A stretch of 64,000 nt of DNA, taken from Actinoplanes ianthinogenes. Its GTDB lineage: Bacteria > Actinomycetota > Actinomycetes > Mycobacteriales > Micromonosporaceae. Shown here piece by piece: positions 49,487 through 58,093 of the stretch. Made by a program: the position numbers and the translations under genes. The notes under the pieces are model-generated. The model made no database searches and was not told where the DNA came from. It was given only the letters and a program-made list of their open reading frames with translations. The stretch is taken from positions 1,798,001 through 1,862,000 of the forward strand of contig NZ_AP023356.1 in NCBI RefSeq assembly GCF_018324205.1, written 5' to 3'. The stretch's first letter is position 1, and each line of letters starts with the position of its first letter.

Positions 49487-50485
49487 ATGACCTCCGAACG
49501 GGTGACCATGGTGGCGATCGCTCAGGCCGCCGGCGTGTCCGTCCCCACCGTCTCCCGGGTGCTGAACGGGCGGGACGGCGTCTCCCCCAGGACCCGCGAG
49601 CGGGTCGAGGGCCTGCTGCGCGAGCGGGGTTACCGGGCCCGGCACGCGCAGCACTCGGCCCTGATCGACGTCGTCTTCCCGGAGATCACCTGCGCCTGGG
49701 AGACCGAGCACATCCGCGGCATCGAGGCGGCGGCCTCGGCGGCCGGCGTCGGGATCGTGGTGAACACCCTGTGGGGCGGCGGCGACGCGACCGGCCAGCT
49801 GCTGCGCCGGTTGCGGGGCGGTCGCACCGACGGGGTGATCCTGGCCGCGCAGAGCGGGACCGATGCCATGCGGACCGCGCTGAGCAGCCTGAACGTGCCG
49901 GTCGTCGCGCTCGACCCGGCGAGCCCGGTGTCCGCGGAGATCCCCACGGTCGACGCGGCCAACTGGGCCGGCGGGCGCAGCGCCACCCGGCACCTGCTCG
50001 GCCTGGGGCACCGGCGGATCGCGATGATCGCCGGTGCCCCGAACCTGCGGTGCAGCCGGACCCGCCTCGACGGTTATCGGGCCGCGCTCGACGAGGGCGG
50101 TGTCGCGTACCGGCCGGACCTGGTCGAACACGGCAACTTCGACTTCGGCTCGGCGCTGGCCGCCGGGCTCCGGCTGCTGGACCGGGCGGACCGGCCGACC
50201 GCGATCTTCGCCTCCTGTGACCGGATGGCGCTCGGCGTCTACGAGGCGGCCCGGCGGCGGCGGATCCCGATCCCGGAGCGGCTCAGCGTCGTCGGTTTCG
50301 ACGACCTGCCCGGCGCGAGCTGGGCGTCACCGCCGCTGACCACGGTCCGCCAGCCGCTGCGCGACATGGGCGGATACGCGGCCGGCGCCCTGCTGTCGCT
50401 GGTCCGTGGCGAGCCCCTGACCACCCCGTACGTCGAGATGACCACCAGCCTGGTGATCCGCGAGAGCACCGCCCCGCCGCACTAG
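49487..50485 (+). CDS. LacI-family transcriptional regulator
   Basis: A 332-residue regulator from the ATG at 49487. The N-terminal helix-turn-helix and hinge are typical (VTMVAIAQAAGVSVPTVSRVLNGRDGVSPRTRERVEGLL), and the rest is a periplasmic-binding-protein-like sugar domain (LIDVVFPEI, GRSATRHLLGLGHRRIAMIAG, AIFASCDRMALGVYEAARRR, PERLSVVGFDDLPGASWASPPLTTVRQP). It would bind a sugar or related effector. No sugar transport or catabolic genes flank it, so its target is elsewhere or itself. It converges with the nucleotidyltransferase gene with a 4-base overlap. Confidence 0.92.
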   Translation: MTSERVTMVAIAQAAGVSVPTVSRVLNGRDGVSPRTRERVEGLLRERGYRARHAQHSALIDVVFPEITCAWETEHIRGIEAAASAAGVGIVVNTLWGGGDATGQLLRRLRGGRTDGVILAAQSGTDAMRTALSSLNVPVVALDPASPVSAEIPTVDAANWAGGRSATRHLLGLGHRRIAMIAGAPNLRCSRTRLDGYRAALDEGGVAYRPDLVEHGNFDFGSALAAGLRLLDRADRPTAIFASCDRMALGVYEAARRRRIPIPERLSVVGFDDLPGASWASPPLTTVRQPLRDMGGYAAGALLSLVRGEPLTTPYVEMTTSLVIRESTAPPH

Positions 50486-51261
50486 TCGTGGCGCTGGGCG
50501 CCCATCGACAAAACGGTCAGGTCCGCGAAGAGCTCCTCCGGAACCGCATCCACCAGCCGCCGCCAATACCCCGCCCCGCAGCCCCACGCCGCCGCGATCG
50601 CCTCCCGCACCGCCCCGGGATCCGCCGCCGAGGCCGTAGCCCGGCCCAGCGCCGCCACCACCGGCCCGGGCAACTCCTCCTCCGCCGCCCGGGACGGCGT
50701 CAGCCAGTGCTCCGTCCGCCCCTCGGCGAGCCGCACCATCCACAGCAGATGACGCTGCACCTGCCCCAGCGCGTCCACCGCCCGCAGCAACTCTCCGCGC
50801 TGCGCCACCCGGTGCGCGAGCACGAGCCAGTTCGCGAACCGCCCACACAGCTCCGCCGGATCCGGCAGCTCCGGTGACGAGGGCAGCGACGCCAGCGCGG
50901 CCCGCAACTCCCCGGTCCGATCCACCACGATCATCCGGCCGAGGTCCGCGCTGCGAGCCGGCCACGTCCGCACCGACCCGATCTCGTCCGCCGTGGCGAA
51001 GTGGAACTCCCCGCGCACCAGCCCCGGGAAGAACACCACGTGCGACCCGAACTCGTTGACCACCACGTGCCGGAACGGGGCGATCATTTCCAGCCACCCC
51101 ACCGGATTGGGCTGCGCCGAACCGAAGAACAGCCAGAACTCGATGTCGCTGTGCTCGTCCGCCTCCCCGGCCGGGAACGACCCATAGGTCAGCGCCGCCA
51201 CCAGGTCGTCGTCACCCCGGCAGAGCTCGCCGACCCGCCGGATCAGCTCGTGCTGGAGCAC
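50482..51261 (-). CDS. nucleotidyltransferase, Lnu(F)/Lnu(B)-like
   Basis: A 259-residue protein starting at GTG 51261. The N-terminus has the polymerase-beta-like nucleotidyltransferase motif: ALTYGSFPAGEADEHSDIEFWLFF (G-S followed by D-x-E/D metal ligands), and the rest is helical (FANWLVLAHRVAQRGELLRAVDALGQVQRHLLWMVRLAEG). Order and length match the lincosamide O-nucleotidyltransferase group of Lnu(B)/(F)/(G) type. A resistance role is possible but not proven; chromosomal homologues in actinobacteria may have other substrates. It starts 2 bases after the Asp23-family gene ends, so the two are co-transcribed. Confidence 0.7.
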   Translation of the reverse strand: MLQHELIRRVGELCRGDDDLVAALTYGSFPAGEADEHSDIEFWLFFGSAQPNPVGWLEMIAPFRHVVVNEFGSHVVFFPGLVRGEFHFATADEIGSVRTWPARSADLGRMIVVDRTGELRAALASLPSSPELPDPAELCGRFANWLVLAHRVAQRGELLRAVDALGQVQRHLLWMVRLAEGRTEHWLTPSRAAEEELPGPVVAALGRATASAADPGAVREAIAAAWGCGAGYWRRLVDAVPEELFADLTVLSMGAQRHD

Positions 51262-51263
51262 GC

Positions 51264-51719
51264 TCAGGCCATCAGGATGTCGTCGACCTTGACCGTGCAG
51301 TTGCTGACGTGCACGCCGTACTTCTCCACCGCCTCGATCACCCGGCCGCGCACCTCGCTGGTCACCTCGGACATCACCTCGCCGGCCCGCAGGCAGAGCA
51401 CCACGGTGATGTCCACGTCGATGCCGTCCACCTTGGCCGTAACCCCGCGCGTCGCGTCGCCGACCTTGTCCAGGCCGACCTTGTCGAGCACCGAGTTGAA
51501 GAACCGCGCCACGTCCCCACCGAGCTCGGCCACCCCGGGCACCGACCGCGCCGCGGCGGCGGCCAGCTTCTCGATCACCTCGCGCTCGAAAACGGTGTCC
51601 CCGCGATAGGCCGCGACCTCGATCACCTCGGCCCCGCCATGCTGCGGCGGCACCGGCTTCACCACCGCGGGAAGAAACATCTCCTGGGTACGGTCCGCAC
51701 GCAACTCGGACTCATCCAT
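51264..51719 (-). CDS. Asp23/Gls24-family envelope stress protein
   Basis: A 151-residue protein from the ATG at 51719 (AGGGGA 8 bases upstream). The signature Asp23 pattern is present: VIEKLAAAAARSVPGVAELGG, VTAKVDGIDVDITVVLCLRAGEVMSEVTSEVRGRVIEAVEKYG and VSNCTVKVDDIL. Asp23 proteins are abundant, membrane-associated proteins tied to cell-envelope homeostasis in Gram-positive bacteria. The N-terminal 35 residues are an acidic extension. It is the first gene of a two-gene unit with the nucleotidyltransferase. Confidence 0.85.
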   Translation of the reverse strand: MDESELRADRTQEMFLPAVVKPVPPQHGGAEVIEVAAYRGDTVFEREVIEKLAAAAARSVPGVAELGGDVARFFNSVLDKVGLDKVGDATRGVTAKVDGIDVDITVVLCLRAGEVMSEVTSEVRGRVIEAVEKYGVHVSNCTVKVDDILMA

Positions 51720-52510
51720 CGAGCGATCCCCTGTGTCCACCAGGCGGAGCCTACAAGAGATCATTTTCTTGCTCCCCCGCGCTCTCACCCCACCACCCTT
51801 CAAAATCTTCATCTACGCGCGCCCAGCGTTCTACAGACCGCACGCTCCCGCGCGGGCCGAGGCCGGCGATCTGGCCGCTGACGCGTCCAAACCAATCGCC
51901 GCCCTCTTCACTGTCCGCCGCTGCTCCCGGAGATCAACCCCCAGCTGCCCCCCACCGCCCTATCCAACCCCCGAATAGGGCCACCAACACCAGCCCGACA
52001 CCCCCCGGCTGGCCCCCACCGCCCTAACCCGTCCCCAGATAGGGCCACCAGGACCAGCCCGACACCCCCCGGCTGGCCCCCACCGCCCTAACCCATGCCC
52101 GGATAGGGCCACCAGGACCAGCCGGACACTTCCCGGCTGCCCCAGCGCCCTGGGCAGACGCGGGACGGGGCCAAGCCGCTTGACACCCCTGGCACCTGGG
52201 ATGCTTTCACCGTCTGCGGGTGCTCACCGAACCCCAAACCCGCTCAGACCCACAGGCTTACGGCATCAGCTCAGGTTCATGGTCTTGCACCCCGCGACTT
52301 CTCCTTCGTGGAGGATGAACGGGCCACCGGCGGCTTCCCCGAGCGCGGCGTGGATCAACATGTCAGGCGCGGTCCAGCCGGAAGTGGTGATACCGCCCCT
52401 GATCCCGGACGCCCTTGCTGACCTCGCGCACCGCGAGCCGATTCCGCGCCTCATCGACGTTCATCACCCGACTCCAGGACAGAAATGGTCCGTTGCGGAT
52501 GAGGTAGAGG
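51720..52510. other. 791-base intergenic region with hairpin repeats (family R63, locus 2)
   Basis: No gene is supported. Short frames at 52180-52548 and 52266-52454 lack family signatures and proper starts. The left part is a three-copy array at 51944-52135 related to that at 24471-24857. The segment 52140-52500 is unique sequence; I see no promoter or RNA gene that I can name in it. Confidence 0.6.
51944..52135. repeat. three-copy 64-bp hairpin repeat array (family R63, locus 2)
   Basis: Units start GCTG at 51944, 52008 and 52072 and contain CCACCGCCCTA ... ATAGGGCCACCAGGACCAGC, the same inner and outer stems as the 63-bp units at 24471-24857 but with partly decayed left arms. A partial fourth GGCTGCCCCAGCGCCCTGG follows. 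Confidence 0.85.
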
Positions 52511-52954
52511 GTGACCGTCGAGCGGTGCACTGTGTCCATGTTCGATAACAACGGATCGTTCCTGCTGGCAACACTGGAATTCTTCATCTTCCTGGCTTGG
52601 TTCATGTGCTTGTTCTGGATCTTCGGTGACCTGTTCCGGAGCAAGGACCTGGGCGGCCTGGGAAAGACCCTCTGGACCCTCTTCCTGATCTTCCTGCCGG
52701 TGATCGCGATGCTGGTCTACCTGATCGCCCGCGGCAACGGCATGACCGAGCGCTCGATGCAGGCCGCGGTGGAGTCGCAGAAGCGCCAGGAGGCCTACAT
52801 CCGGCAGGTGGCCACCCCGGCCCCGGCCCAGGCGTCCGGCGCGGCCGGCGAGATCGCGGCCGCCAAGGAACTGCTCGACGCGGGCACCATCAGCGCCGCC
52901 GAGTTCGAGCAGCTCAAGAGCAACGCCCTGCGCAAGTCCCCGGCAACCGCCTGA
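52511..52954 (+). CDS. small membrane protein with PLDc_N-like and SHOCT domains
   Basis: A 147-residue protein. GTG 52511 has GAGG upstream at suitable spacing; the in-frame ATG 52538 (MFDNNGSF) is the other candidate. Two membrane helices (LLATLEFFIFLAWFMCLFWIFGDLF and TLWTLFLIFLPVIAMLVYLI) are followed by a charged arm and a C-terminal SHOCT domain (IAAAKELLDAGTISAAEFEQLKSNAL). The first part resembles the PLDc_N two-helix module of actinobacterial membrane proteins. SHOCT domains are short oligomerisation modules. Role unknown. Confidence 0.8.
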   Translation: MTVERCTVSMFDNNGSFLLATLEFFIFLAWFMCLFWIFGDLFRSKDLGGLGKTLWTLFLIFLPVIAMLVYLIARGNGMTERSMQAAVESQKRQEAYIRQVATPAPAQASGAAGEIAAAKELLDAGTISAAEFEQLKSNALRKSPATA

Positions 52955-53016
52955 CCTCGGCCCACGGCGACGGCCCTCCCGCCGTCGCCGTCGGCTGACG
53001 GCTACGATCGTCGGTC

Positions 53017-53370
53017 GTGCCGAACGTCGAGGACCTGACCGAACGGGTGCGCGCCTTCGCGCACGAGCGGGACTGGCAGCAGTTCCACACCCCGAAGAAC
53101 CTGGCGATGGCCCTGGCCGGCGAGGTCGGCGAGCTGCTCGCCGAGCTCCAGTGGCTGACCCCGGAGCAGTCGGCGCAGGTGATGGCCGACCCGGAGCTCG
53201 GGCCACGGGTTCGGGCGGAGATCGGCGACGTCACCATCTATCTGGTGCGGCTGGCCGACGTCCTCGGCATCGACCTGGTCCAGGCCGCTCTCGCCAAACT
53301 GGCCGACTCCGCGACCCGCTACACCGTCGAGGCCGCCCGAGGCCGGGCCGACAAGATCAAAGACGCTTGA
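53017..53370 (+). CDS. MazG-like nucleotide pyrophosphohydrolase (dCTPase type)
   Basis: A 117-residue protein starting at GTG 53017. It has the all-alpha NTP-PPase signature of RS21-C6/MazG-like enzymes: WQQFHTPKNLAMALAGEVGELLAELQWL with metal-binding E-x2-E (EVGELLAE) and the downstream ExxD (EIGDVTIYLVRLADVLGID). Such enzymes hydrolyse dCTP and modified dCTPs or related nucleotides, cleansing the nucleotide pool. Length and motif spacing are normal. It converges with selB, overlapping the end of that gene by 14 bases. Confidence 0.9.
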   Translation: MPNVEDLTERVRAFAHERDWQQFHTPKNLAMALAGEVGELLAELQWLTPEQSAQVMADPELGPRVRAEIGDVTIYLVRLADVLGIDLVQAALAKLADSATRYTVEAARGRADKIKDA

Positions 53371-55252
53371 CGGTACGCCGATCGCCCGCCCCCCGCTGCG
53401 TGACACCGGTCCGGTCCAGCAGCTCCAACAGCGGCACGGCGACCCGGCGACTGGTCCCGAGTGCCTGCCGAGCCTCACTCACACTGAACGGCTGCGGCAA
53501 CTCCGCCAGAATCGCCGCGGCCCGCCCCGGCCCATCGGCGGGAAGCACCACCTGAGGCGCCAGCTGCACCACCAGCCCGAGCCGAACCGCCGCCCCGATC
53601 TCCCGAACCCCGATCCCCAGCTCCGCCAGCCGCCCACTCTCCGGCGCCACAAACGGCCGCTCGACATCAAACGCCGCCCGAACCGCCTCCCGCAGCGCCC
53701 CCACCGAACCCGCAGTCCCTCCCGGAGCCGCAGGCATTCCCGGGGCCGCAGGCATTCCCGAGGCCGCAGGCCCGATCCGCCCGCCCTGCAAGCTCATCGG
53801 TGCCTCCACTAGCGCCTCGACAAGTCGCCGATCCGGCAGCCCGAGCCGATGCCGCATCGTCTCCACCGGAACGCCCGTTTCCAAAGGATTTTTCGCGACA
53901 TAGTCTGTCGCCTCGGCGACGAGCCGCGCCCCCAGGGCCGCCCAGTAGCCGGGATCCACGAACCAGTCCCCCACCACGACCGCCACGACCGCAGCATTCG
54001 CCGCCTGCCCGGCAGGCCCAGGATCCGCCGCCAAGACCGCCGCGGAGCGGGCCGTCCGGGAGGTACTCGCCGCACGGCCGGGCAACGACTCGGCGAAGCC
54101 CATCCGGAGCAGGTCGTCGCGCTGGATCAATCGGCGTCGCCGCAGTTCGCCGACCAGGTCGGGGCTTCCGTCCATCTCGGCCAGTTCGGCCGCGCGGGCC
54201 GCCCCCGATCCCCGCCGCCGCAGGCTCGGTGGCGCGACGTCGAGCACGGTCACCCCGCCGGCCACGTGGTGCCGCCCGGGATCCCGCAGCAGCGCCCGGT
54301 CCCCGATCCGCAGCGGCAACGCCCGGCCCAACCGCAGCCGGGCCGTGTCCACCCCCAACGGCCGCACCCGCACCGGCACCGCCGCCGACCCCACGTGCAG
54401 CGTCACCGTCTCCGGCAGCGCCGCCACCGCGTCCCCGCGCACCCGCACGTCGACCACGTCGGTGCTCCGGAACCGCCCCGGCGTCAGCAGCGCCTCTCCC
54501 CGCCCGACCAGCTCTTTCTCCACCCCGCGCAGGTTCACCGCCACCCGGGCCACGGCGCCCGCCTCGGCCACCGCCTGCCCGAGGCTCTGCAACCCGCGCA
54601 CCCGGACGATCCGCCCGCTCCCGGCCAGCTCCAGCTCGTCCCCGGCGCGCAGAACCCCCGCCCCGAGCGTCCCGGTGACCACCGTCCCCGCGCCCCGGAT
54701 CGTGAACGCCCGATCGATCCAGAGCCGCACCGCCCCACCCGCGTCCGCCGTCGGCAGTCGTCCGACCAGGCGATCCAGCGCGGCCCGCACCTCATCGATC
54801 CCCGCACCGGTCACCCCGCTGACCGCCACCGCCTCGACCCGCCCGAGCGAGGTCTCCGCGATTTCCGCCAGCGCCGCCGCCGTGGCCGCCCGCGGATCCG
54901 CCAGGTCCGCCCGGCTCACCACCAGCAGCCCATGCTTGACCCCGAGCGCGTCCAGCGCCGCCAGATGTTCCGCCGACTGCGGCATCCACCCCTCGTCCGC
55001 CGCCACCACGATCATCGCGGCCGGCACCGGCCCGACCCCGGCCAGCATGTTCGGCACGAACCGCTCATGCCCCGGCACGTCCACGAACGCGACCGTCTCC
55101 CCCGACCCCAGCGCCGTCCAGGCGAACCCGAGGTCGATGGTCATCCCCCGCCGCCGCTCCTCCGCCCACCGGTCCGGCTCCATCCCGGTCAACGCCCGGA
55201 CCAGCGTCGACTTCCCGTGATCGACGTGCCCCGCGGTGGCCACCACATGCAT
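53357..55252 (-). CDS. selB: selenocysteine-specific elongation factor
   Basis: A 631-residue protein from the ATG at 55252; the upstream frame is open but the GTPase starts here. G1 is GHVDHGKSTL (8-17), G2/G3 region GMTIDLGFAW and DVPGHERF, and the G4-like element is VVSRADL. These EF-Tu-like domains are followed by the SelB-specific region (VRLWIDRAFTIRGAGTVVTGTL) and winged-helix domains at the C-terminus (PFVAPESGRLAELGIG, ILAELPQPFSVSEARQALGTSRRVAVPLLELLDRTG), which bind the SECIS RNA. It delivers Sec-tRNA to UGA codons. It is third after selC and selA on this strand, and its end overlaps the MazG-like gene. Confidence 0.95.
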   Translation of the reverse strand: MHVVATAGHVDHGKSTLVRALTGMEPDRWAEERRRGMTIDLGFAWTALGSGETVAFVDVPGHERFVPNMLAGVGPVPAAMIVVAADEGWMPQSAEHLAALDALGVKHGLLVVSRADLADPRAATAAALAEIAETSLGRVEAVAVSGVTGAGIDEVRAALDRLVGRLPTADAGGAVRLWIDRAFTIRGAGTVVTGTLGAGVLRAGDELELAGSGRIVRVRGLQSLGQAVAEAGAVARVAVNLRGVEKELVGRGEALLTPGRFRSTDVVDVRVRGDAVAALPETVTLHVGSAAVPVRVRPLGVDTARLRLGRALPLRIGDRALLRDPGRHHVAGGVTVLDVAPPSLRRRGSGAARAAELAEMDGSPDLVGELRRRRLIQRDDLLRMGFAESLPGRAASTSRTARSAAVLAADPGPAGQAANAAVVAVVVGDWFVDPGYWAALGARLVAEATDYVAKNPLETGVPVETMRHRLGLPDRRLVEALVEAPMSLQGGRIGPAASGMPAAPGMPAAPGGTAGSVGALREAVRAAFDVERPFVAPESGRLAELGIGVREIGAAVRLGLVVQLAPQVVLPADGPGRAAAILAELPQPFSVSEARQALGTSRRVAVPLLELLDRTGVTQRGAGDRRTVKRL

Positions 55253-55254
55253 CG

Positions 55255-55470
55255 TCAGACCAGCTCCCCAGCAGCCGCGGAAGAGGCGAACGCGGCAAAG
55301 GAGGACGCCGCCAAGGCAGAGGAAACCGCGGAGGCCAGGCCGGCGCACGCGGCCCACACTGCCCGCCGGGCCCACGGGGCGGACAGGGCGAAGACAACGC
55401 ACGCGGCCCAACGGGCCGACGGGGCCGACGCGACGAACGAGGCGAACGCGGCAACAACCACTACACACAT
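55255..55470 (-). CDS. possible small hydrophobic ORF between selA and selB
   Basis: A 71-residue Ala/Val/Ser-rich frame (MCVVVVAAFASFVASAPSAR..., ending AAAGELV) starts 3 bases after the selA stop and ends 2 bases before the selB ATG. Its composition is hydrophobic, but the underlying DNA is loosely repetitive (ACGCGGCC and GCGAACGCGGC units) and there is no obvious ribosome site. It could be a coupling leader that brings ribosomes to selB, or just an open spacer. Confidence 0.3.
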   Translation of the reverse strand: MCVVVVAAFASFVASAPSARWAACVVFALSAPWARRAVWAACAGLASAVSSALAASSFAAFASSAAAGELV

Positions 55471-55473
55471 GGT

Positions 55474-56757
55474 TCAGTCCCCCGCCGCCAGGATCGCGCG
55501 CAGCACCAGCTCGTCGGCCGCGGACGGTACGCACCGCAGGTCGAGCAGCAGGCGCCCCCGTTCGACCCGGCCGACGACGGGGGGATCCGCGTGACGCAGC
55601 GGCTCGGCGTACGCCAATGGCAGCGACAGTGACCACGACGCGAGCTGGAGTTCCGGCGCGCCCCCGCCACCGACGACCGCGACCGACGGGATCACCTCGG
55701 CCCCGGCACGGTCCAGCCGCGCGCACAGGCGAACCGTGCGTTCCCGCAGCTCCTCGGGGTCGTAGCGCAGCGCCTGCCAGGTCGGCGGCACCGGCCCGGC
55801 GACGGTCGCCTCCAGCGCGGCGAGGGTGAGCTTGTCCACCCGCAACGCGCGCGCCAGCGGATGCCGCCGCAGCCGCTCGACCAGCGCCGCCGAGCCCAGC
55901 AGCAGCCCGGCCTGCGGGCCACCGAGCAGCTTGTCCCCGCTCGCGATCACCAGGTCCGCGCCGTCGCGCAGGGTCCCGGCGGCGTCCGGCTCGTCCGGCA
56001 GCAGCGGATCGGCCGCCAGCAGCCCGGAACCGATGTCCACCACCACCGGCACACCGAACCCGGTCAGCGACCGCACCGGGGCGGCGCTGGTGAAGCCGCG
56101 CACCACGAAGTTCGACGGATGCACCTTGAGGATGAACCCGGTCTCCGGCCCCACCGCCGCCGCATAGTCCGCGGGCGACGTGCGGTTGGTCGTGCCCACC
56201 TCGCGCAGCCGCGCCCCGGTCGACTCCAGCAGGTCGGGCAGGCGGAACCCGTCGCCGATCTCGACCATCTCACCGCGGCTGACGACGATCTCGCGACCGG
56301 CGGCGAGCGCGGTGGCGGCCAGCACCAGGGCGGCCGCGCCGTTGTTGACCACGTGCACCGCCTCGGCCCGGGGGACGGCGGCGGCCAGGGCGGCGAGCGC
56401 GGTACGCCCACGGCGCGCCCGTTTGCCGCTGCTCAGATCGAGCTCGACGTCGGTGGCCCCGCTCGCCGCCACGATCGCATCGACCGCCGCGGATGAAAGG
56501 GCAGCCCGGCCGAGGTTCGTGTGCAGCACGACGCCGGTGGCGTTGAGCACCGGCCGCAGGCCACCGGCGGTGCCCGGCAGGCCCGCCACGGCCGCGTCCG
56601 TCACGTCCTCCGGGGCCAGCTTCCCGGCCCGCGCCCGCTGCTGAGCGGCGTGGACGGCGGCCTTGACCGGCTCCCGCCCGAGCCGCTCCGTCGCGGCCCG
56701 CAGCCGGGGATCGGCCAGCACCACGTCCGTCCGGGGAATGTCCCGTCGCCGATCCAC
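55474..56757 (-). CDS. selA: L-seryl-tRNA(Sec) selenium transferase
   Basis: A 427-residue PLP enzyme. I chose GTG 56757, since GGGAGGT stands 4 bases before it and the open frame further upstream runs into tRNA-Sec. Motifs: NATGVVLHTNLGRA near residue 80, VNNGAAALVLAATALA, VVSRGEMVEIGDGFRLPD, and the PLP-lysine block LVIASGDKLLGGPQAGLLLGS. It converts Ser-tRNA(Sec) to Sec-tRNA(Sec) using selenophosphate made by SelD. It lies directly downstream of selC, so tRNA and enzyme are probably in one transcript. Confidence 0.95.
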   Translation of the reverse strand: MDRRRDIPRTDVVLADPRLRAATERLGREPVKAAVHAAQQRARAGKLAPEDVTDAAVAGLPGTAGGLRPVLNATGVVLHTNLGRAALSSAAVDAIVAASGATDVELDLSSGKRARRGRTALAALAAAVPRAEAVHVVNNGAAALVLAATALAAGREIVVSRGEMVEIGDGFRLPDLLESTGARLREVGTTNRTSPADYAAAVGPETGFILKVHPSNFVVRGFTSAAPVRSLTGFGVPVVVDIGSGLLAADPLLPDEPDAAGTLRDGADLVIASGDKLLGGPQAGLLLGSAALVERLRRHPLARALRVDKLTLAALEATVAGPVPPTWQALRYDPEELRERTVRLCARLDRAGAEVIPSVAVVGGGGAPELQLASWSLSLPLAYAEPLRHADPPVVGRVERGRLLLDLRCVPSAADELVLRAILAAGD

Positions 56758-56821
56758 GCAGACCTCCCGTGCCGCGAAGGAGACGAATGCCGTGGCGGCG
56801 ACAGACCTCCCGGGTGATGAA

Positions 56822-56914
56822 CGGAGGCGGACGGGAATCGAACCCGCCTGACCCGGATACCGGGTCACGTCGGTGTTGAAGACCGCGAGGAGCACCAGCC
56901 GCCTGAACGCCTCC
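56822..56914 (-). tRNA. selC: tRNA-Sec (anticodon UCA)
   Basis: Read on the minus strand, the 5' end GGAGGCG pairs with 3' CGCCTCC (7 bp, the eighth pair T/C mismatched), and G is the discriminator base; CCA is not encoded. The anticodon arm is CGGT-CTTCAAC-ACCG with UCA at 56877-56879. A long variable arm (GTGACCCGGTATCCGGGTCA) and T-arm GCGGG-TTCGATT-CCCGT follow. The 93-nt length with a long extra arm is diagnostic. The 5' end is 43 bases from the selD start on the opposite strand. Confidence 0.95.
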
Positions 56915-56957
56915 GTGATCACCGTAGCCGAAGCTTGCCGTCATAGTGTGTGTCGTT

Positions 56958-57947
56958 ATGACGCGTCTGACGCAGTATGCGCACGGTGGCGGTTGCGCCT
57001 GCAAGATCCCTCCCGGTGAACTGGAGCAGATCGTTTCCGGTCTGAGCGGCGCGCAGCCGGACGCCAACGCGGATCTGCTGGTCGGTGTGGACGGTGGCGA
57101 CGACGCCGCGGTCGTCCGGATCGCCGGCGGCACCGCGGTGGTGGCCACCGCGGACTTCTTCACCCCGGTCGTCGACGACGCCTACGACTGGGGCCGGATC
57201 GCGGCCGCCAACGCGCTCTCCGACGTCTACGCCATGGGCGGCACCCCGGTCGTCGCGGTGAACCTGCTCGGCTGGCCCCGCGACGTGCTCCCGATGGAGC
57301 TGGCCGCCGAGGTGCTGCGCGGCGGCCTGGACGTGGCCCGGGCGGCGGGTTGCCACGTGGCCGGCGGGCACAGCGTCGACGACCCGGAGCCGAAGTACGG
57401 CATGGCGGTCACCGGGATCGCCGACCCGGACCGCCTGCTGCGCAACGACGCCGCCCGCCCCGGCCTGCCGCTCACCCTGACCAAGCCGCTCGGCATCGGC
57501 GTGCTCAACTCCCGGCACAAGCAGACCGGCGAGGTGTTCCCGCAGGCCGTCGCCACGATGACAGAGCTGAACCGGGCCGCCTCCACCGCCGCCCTGGCGG
57601 CCGGTGCCCGCGGCGCGACCGACGTGACCGGTTTCGGTCTCCTGGGCCACCTGCACAAGCTCGCCCGCGCCAGCGGCGTCACCGCGCGCGTCGACGCGGC
57701 CGCCGTCCCCTACCTCGACGGCGCCCGCCAGGCACTCGCCGACGGCTACGTCAGTGGTGGCACCCGCCGTAACCTCGACTGGGTCCGCCCGCACCTCGAC
57801 ACCGGCGCCCTCACGGAGGACGAGTTGCTGCTGCTCGCCGACGCGCAGACGTCCGGCGGCCTGCTGATCGCCGGCGAGGTCCCCGGATATCCGATCATCG
57901 GCGAACTGCTCCCGGCCCGGGAGGGCATCACGCTCACGGTCCGCTGA
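56958..57947 (+). CDS. selD: selenide, water dikinase (selenophosphate synthetase)
   Basis: A 329-residue protein from the ATG at 56958 (MTRLTQYAHGGG). The active-site loop GGGCACKIPPGEL carries the catalytic Cys (Cys, not Sec, variant) and Lys, matching GCGCK of E. coli. Downstream are the AIR-synthase-type blocks: GVDGGDDAAVV, VVATADFFTPVVDDAYDWGRIAAANALSDVYAMGG, VAGGHSVDDPEPKYGMAVTG and ATDVTGFGLLGHLHKLA. It makes selenophosphate from selenide and ATP for SelA. It is divergent from selC-selA-selB, and its transcript ends at a large hairpin. Confidence 0.97.
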   Translation: MTRLTQYAHGGGCACKIPPGELEQIVSGLSGAQPDANADLLVGVDGGDDAAVVRIAGGTAVVATADFFTPVVDDAYDWGRIAAANALSDVYAMGGTPVVAVNLLGWPRDVLPMELAAEVLRGGLDVARAAGCHVAGGHSVDDPEPKYGMAVTGIADPDRLLRNDAARPGLPLTLTKPLGIGVLNSRHKQTGEVFPQAVATMTELNRAASTAALAAGARGATDVTGFGLLGHLHKLARASGVTARVDAAAVPYLDGARQALADGYVSGGTRRNLDWVRPHLDTGALTEDELLLLADAQTSGGLLIAGEVPGYPIIGELLPAREGITLTVR

Positions 57948-57949
57948 AA

Positions 57950-58022
57950 CGCTTTCGGTACGCCCGGAGCACGGTCCCCGGCGGGTGGACCGGAGACCGT
58001 GCTCCGGGCGTACCGAAAAGCG
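57950..58022 (+). terminator. terminator hairpin made of two inverted GTACGCCCGGAGC elements
   Basis: Left arm CGCTTTCGGTACGCCCGGAG (continuing to 57975) and right arm (57996-58022) are reverse complements over 26 bases with a single extra A, separated by about 20 bases, and the right arm is followed by GTTTT. Immediately past the selD stop, it is a strong Rho-independent-type terminator and probably also stops the minus-strand gene at 58094. Confidence 0.85.
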
Positions 58023-58093
58023 GTTTTGATCCGCATGACGAGAAAGCGCCACCCGGCCGTCGTGCTCGGCCGGGTGGCGCTCCTGTCCCGCGC

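Noticed and set aside
52180..52548. 122-codon plus frame before the SHOCT protein gene
   Set aside because: No signature, no ribosome site, and it overlaps the start of a supported gene.
56758..56922. Upstream extension of selA into tRNA-Sec
   Set aside because: The tRNA fold is unambiguous, and GTG 56757 has a good Shine-Dalgarno.
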